Assembly (NCBI RefSeq): GCF_963678635.1
Contig: NC_087070.1
Coordinates: 44,807,467-44,871,466, forward strand
Direction of reading: 5' to 3'
From: Symsagittifera roscoffensis
Taxonomy: Eukaryota; Xenacoelomorpha; Acoela; Convolutidae
Length of the DNA: 64,000 bases
Below are positions 1 through 11,718 of this stretch, in pieces. Position 1 is the first letter of the stretch; every line of letters begins with the position of its first letter. The translations under genes were made by a program, and so were the position numbers. The notes below the pieces were generated by a model that was not told where the DNA came from, did not search any database, and saw only the letters and a program-made list of their open reading frames with translations.

Positions 1-59
1 ATCAAAAATTTCAAACCGGTTTTTCTCGACACTATGAAATTTTTTTTGAAATTTTTAAT

Positions 60-240
60 ATTCGAATCAAGACTGAAAGGCCTTTAATATGGTATATCTC
101 TCATCCGTGTTCGATGATTTTTTGTGGTAGCTGATTTTGCATGGAAAACAAAAAGTTGAAAAAAAAACTAAAACACATCCGAATACAAAGTTCCTCGCAA
201 TTTTCAATGGTCGGAACATTAAATTGGCCCTTTATCAGCA
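60..240. repeat. Interspersed repeat family C, copy 1
   Basis: This stretch closely resembles 36740-36912 downstream, sharing in order a GACTGAAA block, a block around 'tgtggtagctgattttgc', the phrase 'tggaaaacaaaaa', an 'acatccgaa' block, 'caaagttcctc' and 'ggtcggaaca'. No terminal repeats or coding potential were seen. Ends are approximate. The class of element is unknown. Confidence 0.6.
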
Positions 241-401
241 TCGTTTTCATCTGCTTTATCGAAGATTTTTTTGCATCGTATCAACTGTCTACGGCTCAGA
301 TGTTAGGACAAAAGACTCATAAACTGCAGTTGGCGGGTTGATTGCGGCTCATATGAGAAGTTTTTTAAACGGCTGATTTTTTCAGTTTTCCGTTGTTACT
401 T

Positions 402-787
402 TAGACATAAGCTCTAGTGTATGAGTAAGAATATACTTTTTTTCTAACCTTACTCCCAAATAAAATTTTTCGTTATTTGGTGGCAAAGTGTTCATTATTT
501 TTTGGCGTTTTTGCTTTTGACACGATCTGTAGCATTGGAATTTTTATATCATCTGTTTTCTGCTTTATTTGAGGCTAGTGTTTGTGATTAATTATGTATC
601 CGTGGCTGAGTTGTGGTTATTGCCTGAGGCTCAAAACCACTAGTTCGCCGTAATTCCCTGATCGAATCCAAGACTTAGCGGAATTTTTACTAATTCGAGG
701 CTTATTTTACTTTTTTATTGCACTTTGTAGAGCTGATTCTTGTGTTATGGCTTGTGTTTGCGAAGCGCAGTTTCGCCTCTGTGTTTT
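402..787 (+). repeat. Interspersed repeat family A, internally shortened copy
   Basis: The copy contains the family landmarks: the 'tttctaaccttactc' block, a tRNA-like region (GTGGCTGAG near 602 and GATCGAATCC near 660), the 'ctaattcgaggcttatttt' block, and the 3' hairpin GCGAAGC/TTTCGC followed by CTCTGTGTT at about 760-787. The middle part of the full-length family is missing. Ends are approximate. Confidence 0.65.
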
Positions 788-1530
788 AGAGCTGCTAGTT
801 AGCATTTTCTCAATGACGCTAATTGTTTTTTCGATGAGTTTTTTGCGAGTAGTAAGAATTTTGCAACCGGACTTTTTCCCGTTAAAACGTTCGTTCACAG
901 AAAGGTGGAAATTAAAAATTATAAATTTACGAATATGCGCTTGTGGATGCCACGAGTATGGTTTAAAAAATGATTAATTTATTCCAAGCTGTGCAATAAG
1001 CCAATATTATAGAAGCCTTATTATTGGAAGAGAGCAAGCGCACATGTAATTAAAGCTGGTGAAGCTCCATGTTTTTCTCTTAGGTACTAGACCTCTTTGG
1101 TGAAACTGATGTACTATTTATCCAGAAAAAAATCAAAGATTGTGAATGGAAGAAAAATATAGTTTTTGAACTGTTATACTTCAATTCTCTTGCAATATAT
1201 TAACGTGCTTTTAAGGAATCAGTTTTTTCTAAATGCATCGATCCACTGTTACCAAAATAATTTGAAAAAGTAGTGTGTCTTATGCCGTAGGTTGACCAAA
1301 GACTGTTGAAGTTCAATTCAGGATCTTATAATGATCTTCAGATTGAAATTTAAGAGAGAATTTTGTGTCCGTATTCGCGCTGAGATTAGTTTTTTTATCA
1401 TTTCGTGTTACTTTTTTTTGAATATTAACAACTTTATTCTTCGAGTGTCATCGGTTGATTTTTAAATTATTTTGAAAGAAAGAGTTTTGCAGCTATTTCG
1501 ATGTAACTGTTCGCTATGCGTGTTCGTAAT

Positions 1531-1720
1531 TTCACTTGCGAGAGCATGTGACTTGTAATCGGTAGCAAGAATTTTCTTCCGTCATTTAACTTTTCTTATA
1601 ATTTCTGCTGCTGCTCAGACAAGCGCAGTTTCTTGAAAATTCAAATAAAACTACTTAGTTCATTCATGTGAGGTAGTAATCCATTTTTTCAAATATATTG
1701 GTTGAAAAATGTTTGGTTTA
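1531..1720 (+). repeat. Interspersed repeat family D, copy 1
   Basis: It shares with 41574-41740 the opening TTGCGAGAGCA...GTGACTTG..ATCGG, then 'tttcttgaaa.ttcaaataaaact' and 'gtggtagtaat'-type blocks. Shorter copies of the opening occur near 42413 and 44990. Ends are approximate and the class is unknown. Confidence 0.5.
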
Positions 1721-2279
1721 ATTGTACTTTTGGTTTCCTTATTTTACTTTTTAAGTTTTTTTCAAATGCAGATTGAATGTTTATATTTAAAGTTGATTAA
1801 AGTGTCAATGAAAACAGTAAATACACTTTTATTTTTCATTTGTTTTTTTTTCTACTTAATATGATTTCCGAAATATGTTTATTTATTTATTTCAATTCAG
1901 GTCAAAATCTTTTGCTCAAAGGAAGAAAAACATATGGTCTCGAATAACTAATGTTCAATTGGCGCGAAAAAACGTCAATAGCTCCGAGTTTCAAAAGTGA
2001 AGTTTGGTTTTCAGAATACCCTGCGGAACAAATAAAGTATTTTTTGGTTCTGCTTTTTCAAATGGGTTTTGATTGATAAAACAATTTCATTTACAAATAT
2101 TTCTTAAAAAAATCTAAGAACTTTGCGGTGATATATTGTTTTCTTCAGTTGAATTCCTATCAAAACTACTACTACCAAGGCGTGTATTGTCCTTTTTCCC
2201 ATTGTGGCGGGTTTGGACATTCGGAAAGTGCGTAAGCAATGGTTCAGTTGAGTGCATTCAGATTAGCATTCAAGCTAAT

Positions 2280-2455
2280 TAATGGAGGGTAACGCGTTTT
2301 TCCATGCCATTCGATCAAGGCAGTCTGTAGATTTGAGGCCTAAAGTATTCAGGTCTCTTTGAACACAATCGATCCAGCATTTTTTAGGCCTTCCTGCTGG
2401 TGTTTTCCTTGGGACTGAAACATGGCTTGTTGGTGTGAGCGCATTGTCATTTTCT
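2280..2455 (-). pseudogene. Degenerate LINE C-terminal tail (antisense)
   Basis: The reverse complement of about 2281-2425 reads, without a stop, through a typical C-terminal tail of non-LTR retrotransposon ORF2 proteins: GRPKKCWIDCVQRDLNTLGL, then a short linker and LDRMAWKNALPSI. The GRPK+W...DL..LGL......DR..W pattern is characteristic of LINE reverse-transcriptase C-termini. Just upstream on the minus strand the frame hits a stop and similarity fades. I see no catalytic RT motifs nearby, so this is a 3' fragment. Confidence 0.75.
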
Positions 2456-3863
2456 CCAAATCATTGTAGCCCCGACCGCACTTGTAACTTGTCCAGATCA
2501 AAAGTGTATTGACTTTTTTCAACTGCCTGTTGCTGTGTTGTTGTTTTTTGTTGTTCTTTTTGGCTTTTTCACAATGGCTGCGTTCGAAATTTTCTTTGCT
2601 ACCTTTTGACTACAGGCCTAAATTATTATATGTTTGGTGCAGGTATTGAAGTTTTTTTCATACAATTTTTTAATCAACTGATTTTTAAATATTGATCTCG
2701 TTACTTTCTACTGGACTATATTGTTTGGAAAGTTAACTATTTGAAAGAAAAGACTAAACACTTACAAGCCTGAAAAAGCTATCAAACCAGAAAATATTGA
2801 GTTTAAAATTTTTTGAGATTTTTCATTTTGAAATGTCCGTGTTTATTTTTTCGCTATTTTTCACGATATACTCATTTTATTGCTCATTTTATAGCACCCA
2901 TTAAGATTCAGTGAAACAATTTATAAGTTTCATTTAAATTGTTTTTTTTTCAAGTCTTTGTAATGTTCATTTCTTTTTTTTTTCTGGCTCTTTTTAGGTT
3001 AGAAGTATGCTTTTTTATTTAATTCATTGGTTTTTGCTCAACTTTTTTTTCTAAAAATCTACTTTTCTGTCTCAGCAGTTTTCTAAAATTCAAATAAAAA
3101 ATGCCTCTTACTCGGCTGCATAATGGTTGAAAATGGTTTCATTTTTGTTGTCTAGTTTTTCTTTCATTTTTGTCTTTGATTGATTCGATTTTTTTTTGAT
3201 TTTTTTAAAATATGAATAATTTGTTTTCGATATTTTAATTTATTTTGAAAGTTTTTCAAAGGTTTTTAACCTTCATAAATTATGGACCTGTTTTTTTCCC
3301 TTTTTTTATTTAAGTGTCTTTCTCTGCTTTAAATTGTCTTCGCGCCAGTAAAATAAAACATGATTGCCCGTTTTTAGATATCTCGGTCTGTTTTTTTTAA
3401 ACCAGGAAACGGTGACTTTGGGATTTTTCATTATTCTGTGCGTTTTAAAAATGAGTTCATTGCTCCTCTGAGCAATTTATTCCTCGCAGCCTTTTAATTT
3501 GTTGTTTGGATTCAGGCTAAACATTTTGCTTTCATAATTTTCTTGTAATTTAAAAAAATTTGATAATTTTGAAAATGTAAAGAGCCCATAATTGTGAAAA
3601 AAAAGAATTGCATTTTGGGATTTTTTTCTGAACAATGCTCTAGATCTGATTTGGTTTGAAGCTCTGCTTCGCCTCTATGTCAAAAAGTATCTATATAAAG
3701 TACGCTTTAAAGTTACAAGATCTTAAACGTAATTTTTTCATGGCTTCATTTTTGTGGTTCATTGACACTTTTCAGCTGTCTCTTGGCTATGTTTTTCATG
3801 CTTAAACTGATGCTAATCATAACTCATTTAAGTCCAATCTAATGTTTTTTTTTCTTGTTTCAG

Positions 3864-6800
3864 AGGTCTGGCGCCACTGGAGATGCTGGCTGTATTAGAG
3901 AAGAAGTGCATTGAAAAGAAGATCATTCAGCCGAATAAAATTCAACACTCATCCTCCGCGTCATCTTCTTCAACTGATTCGTCTTCACTGGCATTTTTGT
4001 CCCAGTTTGACCTCATCTGTGGTGTGAGCACTGGTTCTATAGTGGCCTTCATGACTGCGGTTGCTGGAGTGAGTGACATCTACTTTTCCAATTAAGGCCT
4101 TTGAGTTATAAATCACACTAGCTTATTTTTTTTTAAAGGCAAATCGAAGGTTTTGGTTGAAAGTACGCAAGTTTAACAAAATTTATATCAAATTTTGATA
4201 TTGTGTGATTTTATTAAATTTCAAGGATATATAGTTTCTTGTCTGATTGCATAAGCATAATAAATTTAAAAGTGACTGCTGTGTTATTTTTGGGATGCCT
4301 AATTGTGAATTCGAAGACGGCCTTCTACTTAAAACTAACTTCGTGCTTGGCTGATTCAACTTCACGTTATTAAAAATAAAGGACGGTCTTCATAGAATTT
4401 AATTGGCTGATCTTATATAGGCTCTGCGTAAAATATTATTTTCATGCTTTTTAGCTCAGTTTTGACACCTCTATCAGTATGTACCGCAAAATGGCCTCTG
4501 AGATCTTTCAACGGAGCAGCTTCATGAGTGTAGGTTCGACTCTGACCGGAAACTCGTGGTACGATACTGAAAAGTGGCTGCGACACCTCCAGAGCTACGA
4601 GAAGTCCTTCGACCCCGTCTACATGGCATCCAAAGAACCAAACACACCTTTGGTAAGAAAACGAGTTTGGTAGTATATACACCAGCAGAAAATGACGTCA
4701 TTTGCGTTGAATTCAACGTATTTTTCTACTTAAATGTTAAAAGTTCTGTAGAATTGTTGCATAACTTCTTCAAATTTTAGACTGAGCTATAAATTAGCTG
4801 GTTGATACTTTGGCTAGCTTATGTGCCACATAATTACCAATGATGCTGTTGGTTTTTGAATTTCAGTTAATCTCAAACAATGATTGAGTTTCATCGCTGG
4901 CGGAGTAAATCCCCCTGGATAAAATCCCCCAGGACAATATCCCACCGGATAAAAACACCCATGGCACCAAATCCCTCTGGGACAAAATCCCCTAGTTTTA
5001 AGTTAAAAATCTCCCACATTCGAGCTGATCAAATTAGATGATGAAAGATTATGAACAGAAAAGAATTAGATAAACTAAAGACTAAAAATTAAAAGGACAA
5101 GTTAACAGCTATGGCTTTAAGATAATTCAACTCGGCTCTTTTTCCTTCCCCCCCCCACCTGCAGTTTTTTACATGTAAATTTGTTGACCACATTGTCCGA
5201 TTGTTATGAAAATTTACATACAGACGAATAAGGCCACGACAAACATATTTGGTTTTCATACTCAACCTCGTAAAACCACTCGTTACACAACTATATTGAA
5301 GCTTGTGTGAGGTGGGGGGGGGGAAGGAAAAAGAGCCTCCAACTCTGTAGCTAGCGGGCGAGCATACAGTTTCTTTATCCTCCCGAAATTATTCTCTTTC
5401 CTTGTGCGATTTTTTTGCCGAACTGCATTTGAGAGAAACTAAACGTTTGCAGTGACTGCTGCCTCTTAATGGCGTCAATGAGCTTCCATATATGAGGGTT
5501 CGACGTTTAGAGCGTGCATTTAAAGCCGCGATTAAATCTTTCAAAGGCATTGTTTGTCCTGGGGAGGTCGTCAATGGTCCTGAAATAAAGCTTTCACATA
5601 TCCATATGGAATCGAGACTTCCGTCTGGTCGAGTTTCGCGTTTCTTTGCGTGCAAATGTGTCCTTGATGGCGTCAGGAATTTTGCAGTTTTCGAGTATTT
5701 GCTTGTAGCATGCTTCTAGCTGTAGAGGTTGGGCAAATTCAAGTGCAGCTAAAAGACGGTTATCGTATAGCAAGGTTGAAATCCTTGTCATCTCGGTACT
5801 CTACAGCATAACCAAATACAGCATAAAAATGGCTTGCGAGAAAGGAAGGAAACAACCTTCTATTGCTGTGTCGGGAAGGTTGTCACCCACAGAATTGATG
5901 TGAGCCATTTCATAGTCCATCGTTATTGTATTGGGGCACGATATTTGCTTTCAAATTCGACCAGAAAGTATTCAATATTTCCTGTCGTTTATCGGGGGAG
6001 AAGGCCTGGATACATGGAAAAGTTGTTCCGTCTACGAAACAGTGGACAGTGTATGCTTGATAGAAGTTTTCAGGAGCGCTTTGAAGATTCAGTCGATAAA
6101 CCAGTTCCCATAAGAATTAAAGACTTGATAATTTTCTTGGTTGCGAACACCAAGTATCGCTTAACGCTTTTCTGAACCGTCGAATCTTCCAAAAGAAAAA
6201 CCTCTTCATTCATGGTTTGCATTTATTTAACAGCAGTTCAAATGCGAATCCTGTTAGAATAGCTGGCTGACTTCGGTTTTTGTGTCGGATTTTTCGGATC
6301 CTTTGTTTGATTTGAGGCAATAATGGTATCTTTTAGGAGCATCCTGGTGTGGCTTTTGCCAGGCATTTAACAGCGCCTTTTGCGTGGAAGAGTCCATGCA
6401 GGATGTTGCGTCCACTCTGATCTGTTCACTCATGGCATATGTTTCCAGTTTCCATTGAAGCATAATCTGGCATAATGTGGCGAAGACCGGAGGAATTCGC
6501 CCTTTGAAATCCGTATACTTGCTTTACACTGTGGCTTTGATCGCCGAAACTGTCAGTCTTATGAATAGAATTGACTAACTCTCTTTTTTAAAATGTTAAA
6601 CGTAGTTATTTTTAAGCGCTCTCTGGCCCCCTTGTTACTCATTACAAATTTGGTTTTGTTATTTTCCCTAGTAATTATTTTGAATGAGTTGGTAGTTAAT
6701 AAAAATGCACGTGGGCATTGTAATGGGAGATTAAAATGCGAACGCGCAAACTGGCATATCGCCTGTTAAGCTAATCGATTTTCTGGGATTAAATAGGGCG

Positions 6801-9133
6801 TTCTATTTTTACTACAATTTGATCTATTTTTTTCTTTGAAATTCAAAAAACTTTCAATCTACTTTTTTTTCGGTTTCTTTGTTCTGTTACATAATAGCAC
6901 CATTCTGTTGGCCATGTTTTAAGATATGCGCAGTGTCTGCGATCACCAATCGGCAGATCCTGAGACCCTACGTATTCCGTTCCTACGGATTCCGATCCAC
7001 CTCCAGGTCCAGGTATCTGGGAGGAGCTGCAATTGAGAACTGGGAAGTGTTGCGAGCCACAACTGCAGCCCCATTCTACTTCGACCCCTTCGCCTATGAA
7101 GATATGATTTTGCAGGCTAGTCCAATTAATATGAAATTATAAGATTTGAACGAAAAATTTGTAAAAAAAAATAAGCTGTTCTTTTTTATCATCTCCCAAA
7201 AGCTGGAAAAACTTTACCTTTTTTCCCGAAAGTTGACATAAATTTTTATCTATTCGATTTGTTCTTGTACGTTGTCATTTGTTCATGAGATAAAGTTTTG
7301 TTCACAGATCACAGGAGGCGGAATGCAGGCATTGAATGTCATGGTCTATGTTCTAATTGTTGCATTTATTTATAGCTGCTGCAAATGATTTGAACTGTCA
7401 GAAATTGACGCGATTATGTCTTTTTTTTTCGACTAGCCCTTCTACGGACAATTTGATTTCAAATTATGAACAATTTTTATCCCCTGTGTAAAAGGCTATA
7501 GGTGTTTTACAGGACGGTGGAATCCTAGTGAATAACCCGACCGCACTCGCAATCCACGAGGCACGTGCGCTTTGGCCAGATGAAGAGCTACAATTGGTGC
7601 TTTCAATGGGAACTGGGCTACAGAACAGCATCCCGAAGGAAGACCTGACTAGACCTGCATCGAAACAACAGCAGCAGAAGCAGAAAGCGAAAGCAGTTAG
7701 AACTGAGTACCTGAAGACATTTAACCATTTCATAGACAGTGTCACAAATACAGAAGGTAAATCACAAGAGTGAACTATTTTTGATTGTTGGATCTTTAGA
7801 AAAATAACAAGAACAAATACAAAAGCTGTTTTGGCTTAAAAGTTAGGGCACATAATTTTTTCTTCAGCGACCAATCTGTATTTACGGGACCGATATCTCA
7901 TGTCAACTTAAGGCCGTTTTAGTAGTTAACTAATTAGCCAATGCTACATTATAAACTTTGTAAGATATATGTTGAATGTTCTAAATCCGAGGTATATTTC
8001 AGTTTTTGATCCGATTGGGAAGGAACTATTGCGAGAGTCCGTTTTGTTTTTATTTTTTTCTCGATTCATAAAAAGTTTTATTTTTGAGTTTCTTTTCTTA
8101 AATCAATGTGGTCGGAATAATCTGTACTACATGAACCGAAACCGAATATCATTAATTAATTTTTCTTCAGTTGTTCACACGACCTTGAAGGATCTGCTTC
8201 CGCGTGGCACTTACTTTCGCTTTAACCCGCGCCTGAACGACAACTTCGTGTTGGACGAATTCAGAGCAGAGAAGCTGGATGATCTACGGCAGCAGACACT
8301 GAAATATATGGACGGCCAGCAGGTATGAAGGAAAGAACTCTGTTCCGACGATAAGACATTTGGTTGTTGCTTTTGGTGATTGTTTAGAATTGCCAAATTT
8401 ATTGCAATGGTTGTTATCAAGTGATATGCAAGCACGTCTATGATTAATTAAAACGGGTTCCAGTCCTTTCTTTCATACGGACCAAAATAACCGTATTGTT
8501 AATTAAGCTTATCAAAATCCAGATAGGTGAATGAAAATCCAAATTATATTTGCGGGAAATTATTCAGATTCTAGAGTTTTGATCAAATTTCCAAAACAAC
8601 AAAACGAGCAGTTTTGGGTCGGTCCTATAACACGAAAGGCGCCACCCAAGTTTCGTAGAAAAATAGTAAAAACAAAAAATGGCCTAAATTTTGCAACCTA
8701 TGAAATCTGCCCAGAGTAGATAATCATTTATATCTGAAGTTTTATATTTGAAGTTTTAACCGCAGTTTTACAGGATGATGTATTAAATTTAAATGGGCTT
8801 GAAGTTGTGAAATGTGTCATCATGACACTGGGTGTTCAGAGTGTTGAATCCCGGGGAAACAGACCCTTCCGCCCCTGAAAACTAACATGCACTGGTTTTT
8901 AGAACATGAATTTCAAAAGTTTTGAACCTCCTAGGTGCGTCAGAGCTTTTGCAAGTACTTGGGAATTGAAATGAAGAGCAGGTTTGCAACAGGTTTTCAA
9001 ACATCAGCGATGTGTTGGTTCTATTTAGGACAGAGTGGATAGGTTTGCGGCCTGTTTTGCCAAGCAGAGGTCAACCAAGTCCAAACTGAGAGACATGTGG
9101 AAGCAAAGGCTGGATCACATTTTCCCCAATTGA
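3864..9133 (+). CDS. PNPLA8: PNPLA8-type calcium-independent phospholipase A2 gamma, C-terminal catalytic part (6 exons, 5'-incomplete)
   Basis: Patatin-like phospholipase; the family hydrolyses membrane phospholipids in mitochondria and peroxisomes. Exons: 3864-4068, 4455-4652, 6924-7115, 7513-7756, 8171-8322, 9029-9133 (TGA 9131-9133). Phases agree at every junction. The first exon continues a split Arg-Gly codon of the glycine-rich nucleotide-like loop. The nucleophile elbow GVSTGS (Ser codon 4027-4029) and the catalytic DGG followed by ILVNNPTALAIHE (Asp codon 7513-7515) are intact. ICAVSAITNR, ATTAAPFYFDPF and GTYFRFNPRLND match PNPLA8 better than PNPLA9. The C-terminus DHIFPN is shorter than usual. 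The N-terminal half and start codon lie upstream or outside the window. The third intron has a GC donor. A glutamine/lysine-rich insert (QQQQKQKAK) lies after the lipase core. Assignment to the PNPLA8 branch is strong but unaligned. Confidence 0.87.
4904..4995. repeat. Degenerate short-period tandem repeat
   Basis: About five imperfect units built on AAATCCCCC.GGATA or GGACA, period roughly 17-18 bp, lie in the second PNPLA8 intron. A similar short-period pattern (GCCGACGGGACTTCAA-like) occurs near 23480-23535, so both may derive from one element type. Confidence 0.55.
5134..5337. mobile_element. 204-bp MITE with about 27-bp TIRs and 8-bp target duplication (hAT-like)
   Basis: The left end GGCTCTTTTTCCTTCCCCC and the right end, its reverse complement (GGGAAGGAAAAAGAGCC), form terminal inverted repeats that continue through a C/G run into ACCT/AGGT. 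The flanks are TTCAACTC (5126-5133) and TCCAACTC (5338-5345), an 8-bp duplication with one mismatch. Eight-bp duplications are typical of hAT insertions. The interior has no coding capacity. A solo end of the same family occurs at about 16620-16645. Confidence 0.85.
5370..6470 (-). pseudogene. Decayed MULE (Mutator-like) transposase
   Basis: Reading the minus strand from high to low coordinates gives recognisable MULE segments in several frames. These include YTVHCFVDGTTFPCIQAF (about 6065-6010), a DYEMAHINSVGDNLPDTA block near 5920-5860, and the C-terminal RTNNAFERFNRGFKCTL followed by NPHIWKLIDAIKRQQSL (about 5560-5450). RTNN..E..N/HR, then NPxIW.fId..k..Q, is the usual MULE C-terminal pattern. 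Several stops and frameshifts interrupt it, so it is inactive. It sits in the PNPLA8 intron between 4652 and 6924, antisense to the gene. Ends are approximate; terminal inverted repeats were not found. Confidence 0.8.
7116..7121 (+). other. GC-type splice donor (CAG|GCTAGT) of PNPLA8 intron 7116-7512
   Basis: Codon phase and family similarity (...EDMILQ joined to DGGILVNN...) place the exon end exactly at 7115, where the intron begins GC instead of GT and ends with ACAG at 7509-7512. The nearest GT would change phase and break the DGG motif. Confidence 0.75.
8323..9028. other. Last PNPLA8 intron, 706 bp
   Basis: Canonical GT (8323) to AG (9028). It contains an open frame at 8531-8719 (62 codons) with no recognised motif and no splice-site support; I regard it as chance. 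No repeat was recognised. Confidence 0.5.
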
Positions 9134-9425
9134 GAAATAGAATGTCTGAATAAGCAAACCCCAAACACTAATTGAAAAGAGTTCAGGGCATCTTATGATC
9201 TCGTTTATTTGAATTGATTGCTTCAATTGCCCTGCGGGTTATCTCGAAATTTGATATTATTTTTTTGATCTGATTTCAAATACGATGTAAGTTTGTTACC
9301 CCTCCCCGCATGCGATGTGTGCCTTGACCTTGAGCTGAAGTGAAATGAAATATTGATTTGTTGTATTTAAACTGCTTTAACATATGGTCAAATAATTAAT
9401 TTACTGAAAGTAGATGGAAATTGTA

Positions 9426-9431
9426 AATAAA
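9426..9431 (+). promoter_or_regulatory. Candidate polyadenylation signal AATAAA for PNPLA8
   Basis: AATAAA lies 293 bp after the TGA stop at 9131-9133, in AT-rich sequence followed by a T/G-rich stretch. It is the first canonical hexamer after the stop that I noticed. Confidence 0.5.
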
Positions 9432-10660
9432 ATTTCCCTTTCTGATGTTATGTCCGATTGTCCTGGACTTTGACATGATTTAATTTTTAGCAAAAAGTTT
9501 TTTTCTTTACCGGTCATAATGATGCGCACAAAATGTTTTTACTATATAGCTTATATAACGCTTGGAAAATCTGATATTTTTTTACAATCAAACTTTTTAC
9601 AAACAAAAAATTTTTAATGCCATGATGCGTACATTATTTTTGTCTGGTTATTTGCTAGAGGCAATTCAAATCATTTTTTTGAAAAATTATAGCTAATGCC
9701 TCTCCTGATATGTTCGACTAGCTCTTTATTGTCGAATGACCTAATGAAATTTTTGACTTACCGAAGACTTCAATTTTCAGATAACTATGATTTAACGCAA
9801 TTAGTAGAATGACTGAGCTTTCAGTTCTGAGTTTAAGCAGTGATTTGTCCGATTTGATACTCCAGAATGTTTCGCTAGACCGAGAACATATTGGGACTGA
9901 ACTAAATGAACTGTTCAAAACCAGGTAAAATTTCACCCTCAATAATCGTAATTTGGAAATTTGTTTCCGCTTTCAAGTAAATTCGCTGTTTTGCGTCCCG
10001 TGTATTACAGAGCTTTTGTATATTCGTTAATTTACACCAGCAAATGCTCGTGTAGCAGAACGAGTTCATTTTTTTCCATCTCAATTCGCATAAGTAAGTG
10101 CTCAACAAATTGGTGCAACTTTTGCTGCATAGCTTTTTAGCCGTGAAGCTACAACTCGTCTAAAGCGACATGTAACAACTCGCGTTAGGTGATACTTCGG
10201 ACCAGGCGAGTATGCGTAGCAGTATATTGAGCGGCAAACACTGATTCACGAACACAAATCTTTTCGCACTGAATGTAAGCGCAGCGGAGCAATTGGTCGC
10301 TACTTTCCGAAGTTTGTTAGGAATCGTTGATCTTTGTAAATACTACCAGTTGTCGCTTTCGACGAATGGTCGCCTTATGCATTAGCTTTTCATAGCATGT
10401 GTTGTTCGAAATTGGCGATTTGGTGTTTTTTTTGTGAATACATTTGTTTCTATTTGATTCAAAAAATCAGAATGCTTTTTTCTCAAAATTTGATTTTTTC
10501 TCAGGAGCGATGAAAGGATGCTATAATCCAGAATCCTGATGCGTTATTTTTGGGCATAAAATTTTTCGTGACCAAATTCAAATATGTTCAAAAATTTTCT
10601 GGTTATTATGAAGCATGCGAATTAACGATTATTTGCAATCTTGTTAGTATCCAATTTTAG
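9432..10660. other. Intergenic or 5' TUBGCP6 sequence without recognised gene
   Basis: No convincing exon or element was found. Two weak minus-strand open frames (9718-9942 and 9902-10108) lack motifs and splice context. Confidence 0.5.
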
Positions 10661-10850
10661 ATTGAAGAAGAAAAGTTTTGAGAAGTTACTGAAGTTCAAA
10701 CGGAGGCAGAAGAAAGTGGTCACGGCCAGTGAGATTGTCTTTGAATGTGTGATGCGATGTGAGAAACCAGAGCGGCAGTTGTTTTCGTCCCTTTTGGTAG
10801 ATTATTTGAGCCAGCTGAATAAGATCTCAGGTCAGATTCTAAAGAAATAG
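10661..10850 (+). CDS. Orphan coding exon, possibly 5' exon of TUBGCP6 or last exon of a small gene
   Basis: After an AG acceptor (10659-10660) an open frame encodes a lysine/arginine-rich helix-like segment (LKFKRRQKKVVTASEIVFE) and then MRCEKPERQLFSSLLVDYL. It either ends at a donor-like CAG|GTCAGA after 10830 or at the TAG 10848-10850. The basic stretch vaguely resembles the lysine-rich N-terminal part of GCP6, which would suit its position upstream of the first sure TUBGCP6 exon. However, exit phase 1 does not join directly to the exon at 15118, so a missing intermediate exon would be needed. The alternative is the terminal exon of an unrecognised gene. Confidence 0.35.
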
Positions 10851-10874
10851 TTGATGAACAAAGAAAGTTTTCTA

Positions 10875-11270
10875 GGGTCTTATGCACGAAACGGCACAAA
10901 ATAAGTGTTTTTATCTTGATCTGAAGTCAATATGGTTTAATCCGATTGTTTAATTAGCCAACCAAATGCCATTATGGTCCGGCATTTCAATTAAATTTTG
11001 GAGCAGATAGTTATTGGCCAAAGCAAAAGATAAAACTTTTTTTCCGTTGAAGCCAGTTTCGTGAATTTTTCTGGTTTGGGCAAAGTTTCATAAAAAACAA
11101 GAAAATATTTTGCGGTTGCGGTAAACTTGGCATTTTTTCTGCTGCCGTAAAAGTTGATTGAAATGCATGAACAGGTTGCTTCAATATGATTGGCTAGTAT
11201 TAGCCAATAAAATTCTACCGCATAAATTTCAGCTAATTATTTAAAGATTTTGATTTTGTGCATAAGACCC
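10875..11270. mobile_element. 396-bp MITE with 13-bp perfect TIRs and perfect 8-bp target duplication
   Basis: The termini GGGTCTTATGCAC and GTGCATAAGACCC are perfect inverted repeats. The flanks GTTTTCTA (10867-10874) and GTTTTCTA (11271-11278) are identical direct repeats, as hAT-superfamily transposases generate. The interior is AT-rich with a degenerate internal palindrome region (TTGGCC.../...TTAGCCAA) and no open frame. It inserted 24 bp after the stop at 10850. Confidence 0.92.
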
Positions 11271-11718
11271 GTTTTCTATGATTTAGATCTTGTGGTTTTC
11301 AGGATAGTTTCGAAATTTGTTCACATTCATTTAAGTATTTCGACGGTTCTCTTCAACTTGACTCAAGCTATTCTAAAATGGAATGCATTTTTTCCATCTC
11401 CGATTTTTAAAAATGTGATTTAAATCGATTTTTGGACTTATATTTATGCCATTTATTGCACCAGCGAAGCGTAGTGTTAAACTGCAAAGCAGCTTTTTTT
11501 CCCGCTGAAGCCGAAAATTTTAGTGCTATTTGGTGACATTTTTGCAGCATTGGAAAATAATAGCATGTGATTTGATATTTGATTGCTAATAAGTTAACAT
11601 ACTTGATGCTTTTTACACTAGCAAGCAGCGAAATGTATTAGTGCGAATCCTCTTTTTTTCTAACCTTACTCGCAAATAACGCGTATTTTTCTGCTAATTC
11701 GAGGCTTATTTTACTTTT

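Larger units (their letters stand above)
1..3863. other. Gene-free stretch upstream of the first recognised PNPLA8 exon
   Basis: No exon with convincing homology was found here on either strand. The stretch is very T-rich and AT-rich and is most likely intron or 5' flank of the phospholipase gene, because the first recognised exon at 3864 begins in mid-codon. It contains a family C repeat (about 60-240), a family A repeat (about 402-787), a family D copy (about 1531-1720), a fragment resembling the interior of family B (about 1915-2040), an antisense LINE tail (about 2280-2455) and an isolated family A terminal hairpin near 3655-3685. Short open frames such as 137-341 and 747-977 lie inside these repeats and are not supported as genes. 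Confidence 0.7.

Noticed and set aside
4413..4716. Minus-strand frames opposite the second PNPLA8 exon
   Set aside because: Shadows of a conserved coding exon with correct splice sites and phase on the plus strand.
8531..8719. A small gene inside the last PNPLA8 intron
   Set aside because: No splice or promoter context and no motif; length is within chance for this base composition.
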